Part shown: piece after piece, positions 41,272-50,424 of the stretch
How positions within the stretch are numbered: position 1 is the first letter of the stretch
How the letters are laid out: each line of letters begins with the position of its first letter
Source: Cohnella rhizosphaerae
Lineage (GTDB): Bacteria; Bacillota; Bacilli; Paenibacillales; Paenibacillaceae
Direction of reading: 5' to 3'
Length of the DNA: 64,000 nucleotides
Assembly: GCF_029525575.1 (NCBI RefSeq)
Contig: NZ_JAPDIA010000001.1
Location: forward strand, 434,001-498,000
Made by a program: the position numbers and the translations under genes
The notes under the pieces: model-generated
Database searches by the model: none
The model's input: only the letters and a program-made list of their open reading frames with translations
Told to the model about the DNA's origin: nothing

Positions 41272-41495
41272 CGCCAAATCCGCCTTTCTTCGCGCGCATA
41301 TGCGATTTAGCATACCATATCGTCCGCCCAAGGATCGCAACAGGCGGTTCTTTCGACTTCTTCCCGACATATTGCGGACTTAAAATCGTTCATGCGGCGC
41401 ACGTTGCCGCTCTCTTCAAACGCGCCCCGGTGTATAATTTGGAGCGAAGCTTAGCAGAGACGAAGACATGCCGAAGGTTGAACGGAGGAAGCCGC

Positions 41496-42186
41496 ATGGG
41501 ACAGATCTTAATCGTGGAGGACGAAAACGCCATTGCGCGCGTGCTGGCTGCGTATGTGCGCAAAGCCGGGTTCGAATGCTTGATTTGCAAAGACGGCTCT
41601 GAGGCGCTGGCCGCTTTCGCAGCGGCGCCGCCCGCCCTCGTATTGCTCGACATCATGCTGCCCGACAAGGATGGCTGGGAGGTGCTTCGCGGGATTCGAG
41701 AGAAAAGCGCCTGCCCGGTCATTATGCTTACCGCGCGAGGGGGAGGTCGGCGACCGTATACGCGGACTGAACGGAGGCGCGGACGACTACATCGCCAAGC
41801 CGTTCGAACCGGAGGAGGTCGTCGCCCGGATTCAAGCCGTGCTCCGGCGGCCCCGGCAATCGCTCGTCGATCCTGATCAGTTCGTCTTCGGCAGTCTGCG
41901 GATCGACAGGCGGTCGCGCAGCGTTTTTTTGAACGGCGCCGCTTTGTCCGTCACGCCCCGCGATCTGGCCCTGCTGCTTTTCCTCGCCGAACACCCCAAC
42001 CGCATCTTCGAGCGGGAGCAGTTGATCGAAAGCGTATGGGGCATCGACTACGAAGGCAGCGACCGTGCCGTCGACCTGTCTGTCAAACGGCTTCGCAGCC
42101 TGCTCCTTCATTGGCCTGCGTATGAAGGCGAGATCCGTACGCTCAGAGGAACGGGGTATCAACTGTATGCGAACGCCGGCCGCTAG
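41496..42186 (+). CDS. OmpR-family response regulator (one frameshift)
   Basis: The receiver domain has the acidic pocket VEDEN, the phospho-acceptor Asp in LVLLDIMLPDKDGWEVL, the switch Thr in IMLTARG and the conserved Lys in DDYIAKPFEPEEVV. The C-terminal winged helix has LTPRE-like SVTPRDLALLLFL and DRAVDLSVKRLRSLL. The frame breaks at G5 (41739-41743), exactly between LTARG and EVGDRIRGL. Four G gives a 229-residue protein. GGAGG precedes the ATG. The start of the sensor kinase gene overlaps its end by 20 bases. Confidence 0.9.
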
Positions 42187-43582
42187 ACGGCAAACGCTGC
42201 TCGGCAGGTGGACGTACCGTTATGCCTTCACGCTGCTCGTCGGCTTGCTCGCGATCGGCGCGGCCGCCGCATTCGCGATACGCGCGGATACGGTCCACGA
42301 ACGCAAGCAAGCGCTCAAACGCTTCGCCCTCGCGGCGGCCGAGCAGGTGTCAGGAGACGATAAAGCCATCCGCATTCCTGATGGATTGTATGAATGGATC
42401 GACGGCACGCAGCGCGAATACCGCTTGCCCGGACAATTCGAGCTTGCCGTATACGAGGCGGATGGGACGCTCGCCTTCTACAAACCCGGTCCCGTCAAGC
42501 CGGGTTACGGGACGTCGCGCCCGCCCGCCGCGCCGGCGCATGTCGATCGGCTTCAAGCTTGAAGGCAAGGCGACGCTTACTTGCTTCGTCTGCCCCTCGG
42601 CGAAAAGAACGGCGCTGCCGGTACTTTGGTCCTCTCTTACAGTTACGCCGTGCTGGCCCGCGTCGAGCAGAACTACAGGCTGATGACCGCATTGCTGCTC
42701 GCCTCGGGCTTGCTTGGATGGACGATGATCTTCCTCCTGTCCCGCCATCTGCGCAAGCCGGTTTATCGTCTGCGCGATGCCTTGCGACAAATGGAAGCCG
42801 GCGATTACCGAATCGACGTGCCGGCCGACATCAAGGAAAAGGAGCTTCACGAGCTGCTCGCCTCCTTCCGGTCGATGGCTGCCCGGCTGGGACGCCTGGA
42901 GGCGCTGCGAACGGAATTGCTCGCCGGCGTCACGCACGAGCTCAAGACACCTGTCGCATCGATCCGCGGACTGGTCAGCGCCGTGAGAGACGAGATCGTG
43001 ACCGGCGAGGAAGCCGCCGAATTCCTCGACATCTCGCTGGCGCAAACGCGCAAGCTTGAGATCATGGTCGCGGATCTGCTTGAATTCAACGCCTTCGCCT
43101 CCGGCAGTGTGGCCGTTCGGTTCGAGCCGATCGATCTCGGCAAGCTGCTCGCAGAAGTCGTATACCAGTGGGGGCTGCCGGAATGGAATGCGGGGCTGGA
43201 TTTGACGACGGCGCTGCCGGACGAGCCCGCCCTGATCGACGGCGACGCGGGACGCATTCAGCAGATTGTCGTCAATCTGCTGAACAACGCCGGTCAAGCG
43301 ATGGGCGGCCGCGGCAGCATCAAAGTGTCGCTCGCGGCGCACGCGGGGCGCATGTTCGAGGTAATTGTGGAGGATGGCGGTCCCGGTATTCCGCAAGAGG
43401 AGCAGGAACACATTTTCGAACGGTATTACAGAGGCGCCGGCAAAAAGCTGTCGGTCGGCGGACTGGGGCTTGGACTTACCTATAGCCGTATGCTGGCAGT
43501 CGCCATGGACGGCGGTCTCGCGCTGCTGCGAAGCTCGCCTAATGGCACCGCCTTCCAGCTCCTTTTGCCCGAGCGGCCGTGA
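42167..43582 (+). CDS. Sensor histidine kinase with an in-frame TGA stop
   Basis: A membrane sensor kinase in two parts of the same frame. The N-terminal part has a transmembrane helix (YAFTLLVGLLAIGAAAAFAI) and an extracellular region. TGA at 42560-42562 interrupts the frame inside this sensor region. After it comes a second helix (MTALLLASGLLGWTMIFLL), a HAMP domain, the HisKA motif GVTHELKTPVASI with the phospho-His, and the ATPase with NLLNNAGQAM and GGPGIPQEEQEHIFERYYRG. Apart from the stop all motifs are intact. It overlaps the response regulator gene. It is either a sequencing error or a truly disrupted sensor. Confidence 0.8.
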
Positions 43583-43692
43583 GCAGGGAATTTTCAGGAT
43601 CGCCTTTCGACTCATGTTGACATTCGCCTGACTTGTTAAGGGATTATATTTCCTTACAAGCCACATCAACCTGATTTGAAGGAGCGATCCCT

Positions 43693-44482
43693 ATGAAAAT
43701 GAAAACAAAAAAAGACGAAAAAAGCGGCTGCGGTCTTGATCGCCGCAGCGATCCTCAGTCTCGGCGCCGCACAAATCGCCATGGCCTGCGCAGATGCAAG
43801 CAGCGCCGCCAATCCGTCCGGCACCAAGTCGACTGCCGCCCGGCACGCCGCCGGCGGGGCACAAGCAAAGCCGGAACCGGGCAATAAGGCTTCGCCCGAC
43901 GCCTTGCCGAAGAAGCAAGCGGCAGGAAGCTCCGCCGCCGAAGCGAACGCGCAGCCTTCTCCCGCGCCGGCGGCCGCCCCCGTCGATGCCAACGGCTATT
44001 CAGTAACCATCTCGGGCGGCTATGAGACCGATCCCGCCGATCACGGCCGGCCGGTCGCGCTCATCGCGGCGGCACTGGGGGTGCCGGCCGAAACGTTTCG
44101 CCAAGCCTTCAGCGGCGTGAAACCCGCAGGCGCGGACAGCGGAGGGCCGACGACGGAGGAAGCGCGGGCCAACAAGGCCGCTCTGATGAAGGTGCTGGCG
44201 CCTTACGGGATTACGAACGACAGACTGGACGAAGTATCCGACGGCTACCGCTACAACGGGAGCAAGGGCGAAACGTGGAAAAGAACGCCGGCTGCGGCGA
44301 TCGCCATCGTCGAAAACGGCGTGCTGAAGGGCGTTAAAATAACGAACGCGGGAGCCGGGTATACTTCTGCGCCGACCGTCGTCGTGACGGGCCCCGGCGG
44401 AAAAGTCACGGCCAAGACGGAAATCGTTTTTTCAAAAGATCTCGGCATGAACGGCAGCCTTAAAGCGATCACGCTCCCGTAA
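43693..44482 (+). CDS. Secreted hypothetical protein (one frameshift)
   Basis: After a Lys-rich start the hydrophobic helix VLIAAAILSLGAAQIAMA is a signal peptide, with a possible lipobox (IAMAC). An Ala/Pro/Ser-rich linker follows. The C-terminal 165 residues (YSVTISGGYETDPADHGRPV ... AGAGYTSAPTVVVTG) are an unassigned domain. The frame breaks at A6 (43718-43723), between the Lys-rich start and the signal helix; five A gives 262 residues. It lies 110 bases after the histidine kinase gene and may be a target or accessory of that two-component system. Confidence 0.7.
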
Positions 44483-44532
44483 ACGCCAACGACTCGCAAG
44501 CAACGGGGTTGTTGAGCGGGGAGCTGGCGGGC

Positions 44533-44669
44533 GATAAGTGTTCAAAAGCAGTTAATCGGCGCGCTGAACCGGACTGGAAAGGAAATAAGTGTTCAAACGC
44601 AATTAATGAGTTCAAAGTCGTGCCAAAACGTTCGAAATCGACCATTTAACTGCGCTTCAACACTTATTC
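44533..44669. repeat. Three copies of a 25-bp repeat, two direct and one inverted
   Basis: ATAAGTGTTCAAA(A/C)GCA(G/A)TTAAT occurs at 44533-44557 and 44584-44608. A related inverted copy, ATTTAACTGCGCTTCAACAC plus TTATTC, lies at 44644-44669. The second and third copies could pair into a long hairpin. The 266-base gap between the secreted protein and the GH4 gene otherwise shows no gene. Confidence 0.6.
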
Positions 44670-44748
44670 TCCCTGGGACGTTGCGATCAAGAGAAATAAC
44701 GGCTTTTTAACAACTGTCGAGCGGGACGGCGGAAGCCGGCCCGCCTGT

Positions 44749-46254
44749 TCAGTGCGCCGATGCGCGTTCCTTGCCTTTGTCCGCTTCGCCCGCGTTTTTG
44801 TTGGCGGCTTCGCGGTCCTGCTTCATCTCCTCGACGGTCTTGACGTGCAGGCGCGCCGCGCCCCGGTAGCCTTCGCGCGTCGGCAGCAGGTCGCCCGCCG
44901 CCAGACGCGCCTTCGCCTCGGCGATGGATGCGCCGTACTGCGGCAGCCACCGCTCCTGGGCGACCAGCATCTCGTCGACCATCTGCCAGATCTCCTTCGG
45001 GTTGCAGACGGCGCCGACGAGCGGGTCCATCATGAACGCCTGGCGCAGCAGCTTGTCGTCGCCGCTCACCGCGGCTTCGACGGCAAGGCGCTGCACGGAG
45101 ATGCTGACGTTGCAGACCGCGGCAGGTCCCAGCGGCAGGTCGCCGATGCGCGGCATCGAGATGCCGTTGCGGTCGACGTAGCCCGGCGCCTCGATGACCG
45201 CATCGGCGGGCAGATTGGCGATGACGCCGTCGTTGATCACGTTGAAGTGCCCGCGATAGACGCGCCCGGTCTCCAGGCCCTCGATGATGTAGGAGCCGTG
45301 CTCGTGGCTGCGCTCGCCTGTCTCGTATTTCAGCGCCGGGTCCTTCATCCAGTTCGGGAAGTCGGTCTCGAACCAGTTGCGGCCTTCGGTGCAGACGCGC
45401 AAATAGCCGCCCGTCTCCCCGTTGATCCAGCTGCCCAGATCGATCCAATCGTTGATCTCGTCCGGACGCTTGCGATACCAGGGCACGTATTCGCTCAAGT
45501 GGCCGTTCGACTCGGTGCTGTAGTAGCCGAAGCGGCGCAGCATGTCGATGCGGACCTTCTCCGTGCGGCTGAAGTCCTCATGCGCCTCGAACGCCGCGAG
45601 CAGCTTGCCCGTCAGATCTTCCCCGTTGTGCTTGATCTGGATATACCAGGTCTGATGGTTGATGCCCGCGCAGACGATATCGACCTCTTCCGTCTCGAGA
45701 CCGAACGCCTGCGCGATTTGCCAGTGGCCGCCCTGCACGCCGTGGCACAGGCCGATCGTCCGAACGCCGCCGTACTTGTTGCACGCCCAGGTGAGCATCG
45801 CCATCGGATTGGCGTAGTTGAGCAGCATCGCGTCGGGCGCCGCAACTTCGCGGATGTCCTTGCATATGTCGAGCATCGCGGCGATGCCGCGCTGGCCGTA
45901 CATGATGCCGCCCGCGCAGAGCGTATCGCCGACGCATTGGTCGACGCCGTATTTGAGCGGGATGTCCACGTCGGTCGCGAACGCCTCGAGCCCGCCGACC
46001 CGGATCGTGCAGATCACGTACTTCGCGCCCTTCAGCGCCTCCCTGCGATCGGTCGTCGCGGAGATTTTGATGGCGAGCCCGTTTTCCTCGATATCCCGCT
46101 GGCACAGCTGCGTGACCATCTCCAGGTTATGCGGATTGATGTCCGTAAACGCAACCTCGATGTTCGCGAACTCGGGCACGCTGAGCAGATCGCGGAGCAG
46201 CCCGCGCGTGAATCCGATGCTTCCCGCACCTATAAACGTAAGCTTGAACGACAT
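44749..46254 (-). CDS. GH4 family alpha-galactosidase/alpha-glucosidase (MelA-like)
   Basis: GH4 enzymes cleave glycosides by an oxidation-elimination route needing NAD and Mn. The 501-residue product shows the NAD-binding LTFIGAGSIGFTRGL at its start, DTLCAGGIMYGQRG, LLNYANPMAMLTW and IGLCHGVQGGHWQIA with the metal-binding Cys and His, then AGINHQTWYI. It is longer than B. subtilis MelA (432 residues), mostly in a charged C-terminal tail. It is cytosolic, with AGGAGG upstream of the ATG. An AraC regulator lies 129 bases upstream in the same direction. Whether it prefers alpha-galactosides or alpha-glucosides is unclear. Confidence 0.9.
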   Translation of the reverse strand: MSFKLTFIGAGSIGFTRGLLRDLLSVPEFANIEVAFTDINPHNLEMVTQLCQRDIEENGLAIKISATTDRREALKGAKYVICTIRVGGLEAFATDVDIPLKYGVDQCVGDTLCAGGIMYGQRGIAAMLDICKDIREVAAPDAMLLNYANPMAMLTWACNKYGGVRTIGLCHGVQGGHWQIAQAFGLETEEVDIVCAGINHQTWYIQIKHNGEDLTGKLLAAFEAHEDFSRTEKVRIDMLRRFGYYSTESNGHLSEYVPWYRKRPDEINDWIDLGSWINGETGGYLRVCTEGRNWFETDFPNWMKDPALKYETGERSHEHGSYIIEGLETGRVYRGHFNVINDGVIANLPADAVIEAPGYVDRNGISMPRIGDLPLGPAAVCNVSISVQRLAVEAAVSGDDKLLRQAFMMDPLVGAVCNPKEIWQMVDEMLVAQERWLPQYGASIAEAKARLAAGDLLPTREGYRGAARLHVKTVEEMKQDREAANKNAGEADKGKERASAH

Positions 46255-46383
46255 GTAACGATCAGCCTCCTCTTGGATATTCGACTCCGATTGTTGCCAG
46301 GCATTCCTAAAGCCATTGTATCGACAGCACGCGAGGAAGCGTTATCAGAATCACAGCCGATTCGGGGTCCGCAATATCTAAAA

Positions 46384-47289
46384 TTACAGCTTTTCGTTCA
46401 TATTCCACAAATGCCGGTCTTGCGCAGAGCGATATTCGACGGGCGTCATTCCGGCATGCTTTTTGAATAGCGCGTGAAAGTAGGATCGGCTCGCCACGCC
46501 CACGTATTCGCAGATGTCGGCGATCGGAATGTCGGTATGCGACAGCAGCATCTTGGCCCGTTCCATCCGGTGAGCCGTCAGATAAGCCGTGATCGGCTGG
46601 CCGAGCTGCCGCTTGAACAAGCGCTGCAAATAACTCGGATGCAGGTTCGCCGCGTCGGCGATATCGCGGAGCCTGATGTCGCGGTCGTAGTTTTCCTGCA
46701 TGTAGGCGACCGCCTGCCTCACGTACAGATCCGTCTGCGGCAGTCCCGTCCGGCTGCTCTCCGCAAGCAGCCTCGCGATACGGAATAGCACCTGGGCCAT
46801 GAGGAGTTGCGCCAGCGCGCCGCCGTCCCCGCCCTGAAGATCGAGCTCCAGCACGAGACTTTTGAGCGCGTGGAGCACCTCGTCGGGATCGCTGAGCGTC
46901 GCGCTGGGTCCGGGCGAACGAAGGAGCGCGGCCAGCGCGGCATCTTCCTCGGCGAGCCTTCGCAGCGGCGGCACGACGCCGTCGGCCGCAGTCAGATCGA
47001 ATTCGACGTTCAGCATCCGGCAGGCGCGATCGACCTGGAGACGGTGTGGGACGTTCGCGTTCAGAATGATAAAGTCTCCCTTGCGGAGCGGCCGAACGGA
47101 TTCCCTGCCTTGTCCCCCCTCGATCCCGACCAGGCATTCGCCGGACATGACGTACATGATCTCCGTTGAATCGTGGGTGTGGGCGTCCATCCGGTAAGCC
47201 GTCCACTCCTTGAAGTAGTAGGCATGCACGCGCGGACGGCAATCGCCGCTATTCCACGTCTCATGAAACAATCCGTTATGCGCTTCCAT
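46384..47289 (-). CDS. AraC family transcriptional regulator (upstream of the GH4 gene)
   Basis: A 301-residue regulator. The N-terminal cupin reads MDAHTHDSTEIMYVMSGECLVGI and GDFIILNANVPHRLQ. The C-terminal AraC DNA-binding domain has IRLRDIADAANLHPSYLQRLFKR and PIADICEYVGVASRSYFHALFKKH. It is probably the regulator of the GH4 glycosidase encoded just downstream on the same strand. It is divergent from the gene at 47408. Confidence 0.9.
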   Translation of the reverse strand: MEAHNGLFHETWNSGDCRPRVHAYYFKEWTAYRMDAHTHDSTEIMYVMSGECLVGIEGGQGRESVRPLRKGDFIILNANVPHRLQVDRACRMLNVEFDLTAADGVVPPLRRLAEEDAALAALLRSPGPSATLSDPDEVLHALKSLVLELDLQGGDGGALAQLLMAQVLFRIARLLAESSRTGLPQTDLYVRQAVAYMQENYDRDIRLRDIADAANLHPSYLQRLFKRQLGQPITAYLTAHRMERAKMLLSHTDIPIADICEYVGVASRSYFHALFKKHAGMTPVEYRSAQDRHLWNMNEKL

Positions 47290-47407
47290 CCCGGCGCCCT
47301 CCCGTCTCCATCCATCTTATCGCATCCGGCCCGCGAAGTGGAAGCCGCGCCCGGAATCGCGTATACTGGAATTAACGCATTCATCGACAGAAGGTGACTT
47401 TCTATTC

Positions 47408-48319
47408 ATGGAAGAAAAGAATGACCTGATCAAGCTGAAGCAAGCTTACGCCGAGCTCGGATTGCCCGAGGACGCGCACCGGGAAGCGCTCGACAACCGC
47501 TACTACGTACTCATGCGACGGGCACGCACCCAGAAGATGCGCGAGCACGGCGAAGCGCCTGCCGGCGAGCGCGTCGACGAAGACAAAGTCAACGCGGCCT
47601 ACCGGTTCATCAAGGACTTCGAGGAAGCGCAGGCCAAGGACGCTTACGCCCGCGAGACTTACGGCAGCGATCCGAAGAAGGCGGCCCGCGCGGTAAAACG
47701 CGCGCACTTTTTTCATTATTACAAGCTTCATATTTTAGGCGCTATCGTGCTCCTCATCGCGATCGGCTACGGCATCAAGAGCTACGTCGATCACCGACAC
47801 GAGCAGGCGGAGCTCGCCAAGCTCCCTCCGGTCGACGTCTCTGTCATGTTTTTCGGCAATTATTTGTACGGAGACGGCATCAATCCCGACATGACGAACG
47901 TCGAAGCGGACATCCTGAAGCAGTTCCCCGACTGGAAGCGCGTCGTCGCGGGTCTCACGTACGTGCCCGCCGAGACCCGCAGCGAACAGGACATGGCGCT
48001 CCTTCAGAAGAGCATGCTCGTCCTGATGACGGACAAATCGGATCTTTATATCATGGACAAGATCAACTTCGAAAAGCTGGCGCCCCAGGAGGGACTTTTG
48101 CCGCTTGACGGAGACGGTTTTCCCGACGGCGTCCAGGTCAAGTCCAAGACGGACGAGGATACGGCCGAACGCGTCTACGGCGTGGATCTGAGCGGTTCGT
48201 CCCTCCTGAAGGCGCTCGGCATTCAAGGAACCTCCGAATTCATCGCCGGCATCCGCGGCAACGCCAAACATCCCGAACAAGCCAAAGCGATGATCCGGCA
48301 TTATCTGGGCGGCTCCTGA
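47408..48319 (+). CDS. Membrane protein with J-domain-like N-terminus
   Basis: A 303-residue protein. The first 90 residues (LIKLKQAYAELGLPEDAHRE ... AYRFIKDFEEAQAKDAY) resemble a degenerate DnaJ-type helical bundle lacking HPD. One transmembrane helix follows (LHILGAIVLLIAIGYGI). The outside domain of about 160 residues (VDVSVMFFGNYLYGDG ... EAKAMIRHYL-like end) has no recognised family. It is a single gene with a terminator downstream. Function unknown. Confidence 0.75.
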   Translation: MEEKNDLIKLKQAYAELGLPEDAHREALDNRYYVLMRRARTQKMREHGEAPAGERVDEDKVNAAYRFIKDFEEAQAKDAYARETYGSDPKKAARAVKRAHFFHYYKLHILGAIVLLIAIGYGIKSYVDHRHEQAELAKLPPVDVSVMFFGNYLYGDGINPDMTNVEADILKQFPDWKRVVAGLTYVPAETRSEQDMALLQKSMLVLMTDKSDLYIMDKINFEKLAPQEGLLPLDGDGFPDGVQVKSKTDEDTAERVYGVDLSGSSLLKALGIQGTSEFIAGIRGNAKHPEQAKAMIRHYLGGS

Positions 48320-48344
48320 CCGCCCTTGCGAATACCGGTCCCGA

Positions 48345-48377
48345 AGCCCGTCCGCGCCGTCGCGCGGGCGGGCTTTT
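48345..48377 (+). terminator. Rho-independent terminator
   Basis: A GC-rich stem (AGCCCG.CCGCGC paired with GCGCGGGCGGGCT) is followed by TTTTT, just after the gene at 47408-48319. Confidence 0.85.
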
Positions 48378-48456
48378 TCCATTCCCTGGTTTAACCTCGG
48401 ATCGGCCCGGGTAAAAAAGACGTACATTCCACTACGGAAAACGGGAGGCGATCCAT

Positions 48457-48549
48457 TTGTTCGTTCACGGCAAGTGCATCGGCCGGACGTTGTATGTGAA
48501 GACCCGCTCCGGTCGCTGGGTTCATCTCAAGACGCTAAGGCAGGTATAA
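48457..48549 (+). CDS. Possible 30-residue basic small protein
   Basis: A short frame starts at TTG (48457), six bases after GGGAGGCG, and ends at TAA. It reads FVHGKCIGRTLYVKTRSGRW and continues to LKTLRQV. It lies alone between two terminators, which is how small regulatory or sporulation peptides often occur. There is no family assignment, and it could be chance. Confidence 0.35.
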   Translation: MFVHGKCIGRTLYVKTRSGRWVHLKTLRQV

Positions 48550-48574
48550 TCGGATGGACGAGATTCGACTAGGC

Positions 48575-48608
48575 GGCCGCTTCGGCATAGACGGAAGCGG
48601 CCTTTTTT
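48575..48608 (+). terminator. Rho-independent terminator
   Basis: A perfect 9-bp stem (GGCCGCTTC / GAAGCGGCC) with a 10-base loop and six T. Confidence 0.85.
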
Positions 48609-48690
48609 GATTCGCTTTTTTGCGGAGCGGCGATTCGCGGCGCGCGCTTGAAGGGTATAAGCTATGTATCAAAGAATCCGGAGGTACGAC

Positions 48691-48907
48691 ATGTCTTCCA
48701 CCTTTCTTTTTTATGCTGTGCCTTGTCGATGTGGTCGCCGCATCCGTCCTGCTGGCTACCGGCGTGAGTCCGGGCGTCGGCGTCACGATGCTGGTGGCGG
48801 GCTGCATCGTTTCGCTCGTCGGCGTATTCACGATCGTGCAGGCCGCGGCTCCGGCGCAGCGCGTCGACAGACGCAGGGTTTATAACGGAAAAAGCTTGAC
48901 GCGCTGA
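48691..48907 (+). CDS. Small two-helix membrane protein (one frameshift)
   Basis: The ATG at 48691 follows CGGAGG. The first residues MSSTFLF are in one frame. The rest (MLCLVDVVAASVLLATG, then VTMLVAGCIVSLVGVFTIV and a basic tail RVDRRRVYNGKSLTR) is in another. A T6 run at 48707-48712 separates them; five T gives a continuous 71-residue protein with two membrane helices. A strong terminator follows. Family not recognised. Confidence 0.6.
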
Positions 48908-48929
48908 CGCTTGTCCGCTTTTTTTAACG

Positions 48930-48958
48930 CGCACCCGGACCCGGGTGCGTTTTTTTTT
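48930..48958 (+). terminator. Rho-independent terminator
   Basis: CGCACCCG / CGGGTGCG with a four-base loop, followed by nine T. Confidence 0.88.
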
Positions 48959-49022
48959 ATTGGCCGTTACCGCTCTCCTTCTCGTATAATACGATTAAAT
49001 CATGCGATAACGGAGGACCGCT

Positions 49023-49706
49023 ATGGGAAAATGGCTGATGACCCTTATCTATTTGGCGGTATCCGTCTTCCTGACGCGGCTGATCCCGTTTTCTTCTTTT
49101 TCCGCAACCTGGACACGATGATGCACGAGTTCAGCCACGCGCTTGCCGCGCTGCTGCTCTCCGGCCGGGTGCTCGGCATCGAGCTTCACTCGGATCACAG
49201 CGGCGTCACCTATACCATGCTCGCTTCGTCCTGGTCTTCGCTCCCGGTATCCATGTCCGGCTACATCGGCGCTTCGCTCTTCTCCCTGCTCCTGTTCGCG
49301 CTCTATCGTCGGCGCGCGCAGCGGCTCGGACTCGCGCTGATCGTCGCTGTCGCCGCGACGATGCTCATCCTGTTCGTACACGGCGGATTCGGGATGGCTT
49401 GGCTTGCCTCCTTCATCGCTTTGACCGGGACGATGCTGTTCCTCGGGCCCAAGATCCGCAGCTTTTATTATTTGCTGCTTGCCTTCCTGACGCTCGAGGA
49501 GTCCGCGCTCGGACCGATCACGCTTGCGCTTACGGCGCTCGGCAGTCCATCCAGGGCCGGAGACGCGACGAATCTGGCGAACGCGACGGGCGTGCCCGCC
49601 ATTTTTTTGGGCGTCGTTGTTCGTCCTCGTCTCTCTCGCGTGCGCGACGCGTTCGCTGCAGCTGTTCCTGCGCGGCAGAAAAGAAGACAAGGCATACGGA
49701 CGCTAA
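49023..49706 (+). CDS. M50 family metallopeptidase (two frame breaks)
   Basis: An integral membrane zinc protease. The N-terminal helix (LMTLIYLAVSVFLTRLIP) is followed by the zinc site HEFSH (HExxH) in MMHEFSHALAALLLSG, then several further membrane helices and the basic tail LRGRKEDKAYGR. The frame breaks near a T5 run (49097-49101, one base short) and at T7 (49602-49608, one too many). Corrected, it is 227 residues ending at 49706. The family includes site-2 type proteases, but the substrate here is unknown. GGAGG precedes the ATG. Confidence 0.78.
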
Positions 49707-49730
49707 TCGCGTCCGATGCCTTGTCCGCCC

Positions 49731-50421
49731 TCACTTGATATAAACGCTGCCGAACGGCAGCACCTCGCGCAGCAAACGCTTGAACCATCCGTCCCCGTGC
49801 AGTTGCCCGGCCAGTCCCGGATCCGGCGAGCCGACCTGGATCAAGGCCGGTCCGCGCCCCGTCAGTTGCCACTGCACGTTCATATGCTGGCTGGCGAGCG
49901 TGTTGCCGTAAACGGACAGCCGGACGTCCGCACGCTCCGGATAAGCGACGAGCGCGCCGGATTCCGCATAGAGCGGCACCTCGGGGTTCAGCTCGACCGA
50001 GGCGAGATCGCCCGAGGCGAATACGCCGACGCGGCCCGGGCCCGCGAAGCGCATGCGCACCCACTCCCTCGTGATCCAGGCCGTCTTGATCTTCTGGATG
50101 CGGCTCTGCATCCGAAGCCCTTCCGTATAGAACAGCACATGCCGAAAATTGAACAACAGATCGCTGTCTGCCGGAATATCGATCACGGTCAGACTGCAGC
50201 CCGGGGGCAGGCCGAGAATGATCTCGGCCGGTCCGGCGAGGCGCGAACGGACCCATTTGCGCTTGCGATACGCGTTGGCCAGGTCCATGAAGCGGTCCTC
50301 CCGCTGCGCGGGCTTCCCCCTGGAAGGCGACGATGGCCTTGGGATGCAGGACATGCAGCGCCTCGTCCTGTCCCAACGCGACGCGAACTTGCCCGAGCGG
50401 CGCCGGCGTCGTGATCTCCAT
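49731..50421 (-). CDS. AIM24 family protein (one frameshift)
   Basis: The AIM24 (DUF124) fold is a repeated beta-helix-like barrel. The sequence has HPKAIVAFQG, KWVRSRLAGPAEIILGLPPG, the internal repeat EWVRMRFAGPGRVGVF, and SQHMNVQWQLTGRGPALIQV. The frame breaks at C5 (50316-50320). Four C joins the N-terminal MEITTPAPLGQVRV part to KPAQREDRFMDL, giving 229 residues. In bacteria the function is unknown; in yeast AIM24 is mitochondrial. It follows a coiled-coil membrane protein gene by four bases, so they are probably one unit. Confidence 0.85.
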
Positions 50422-50424
50422 GGA

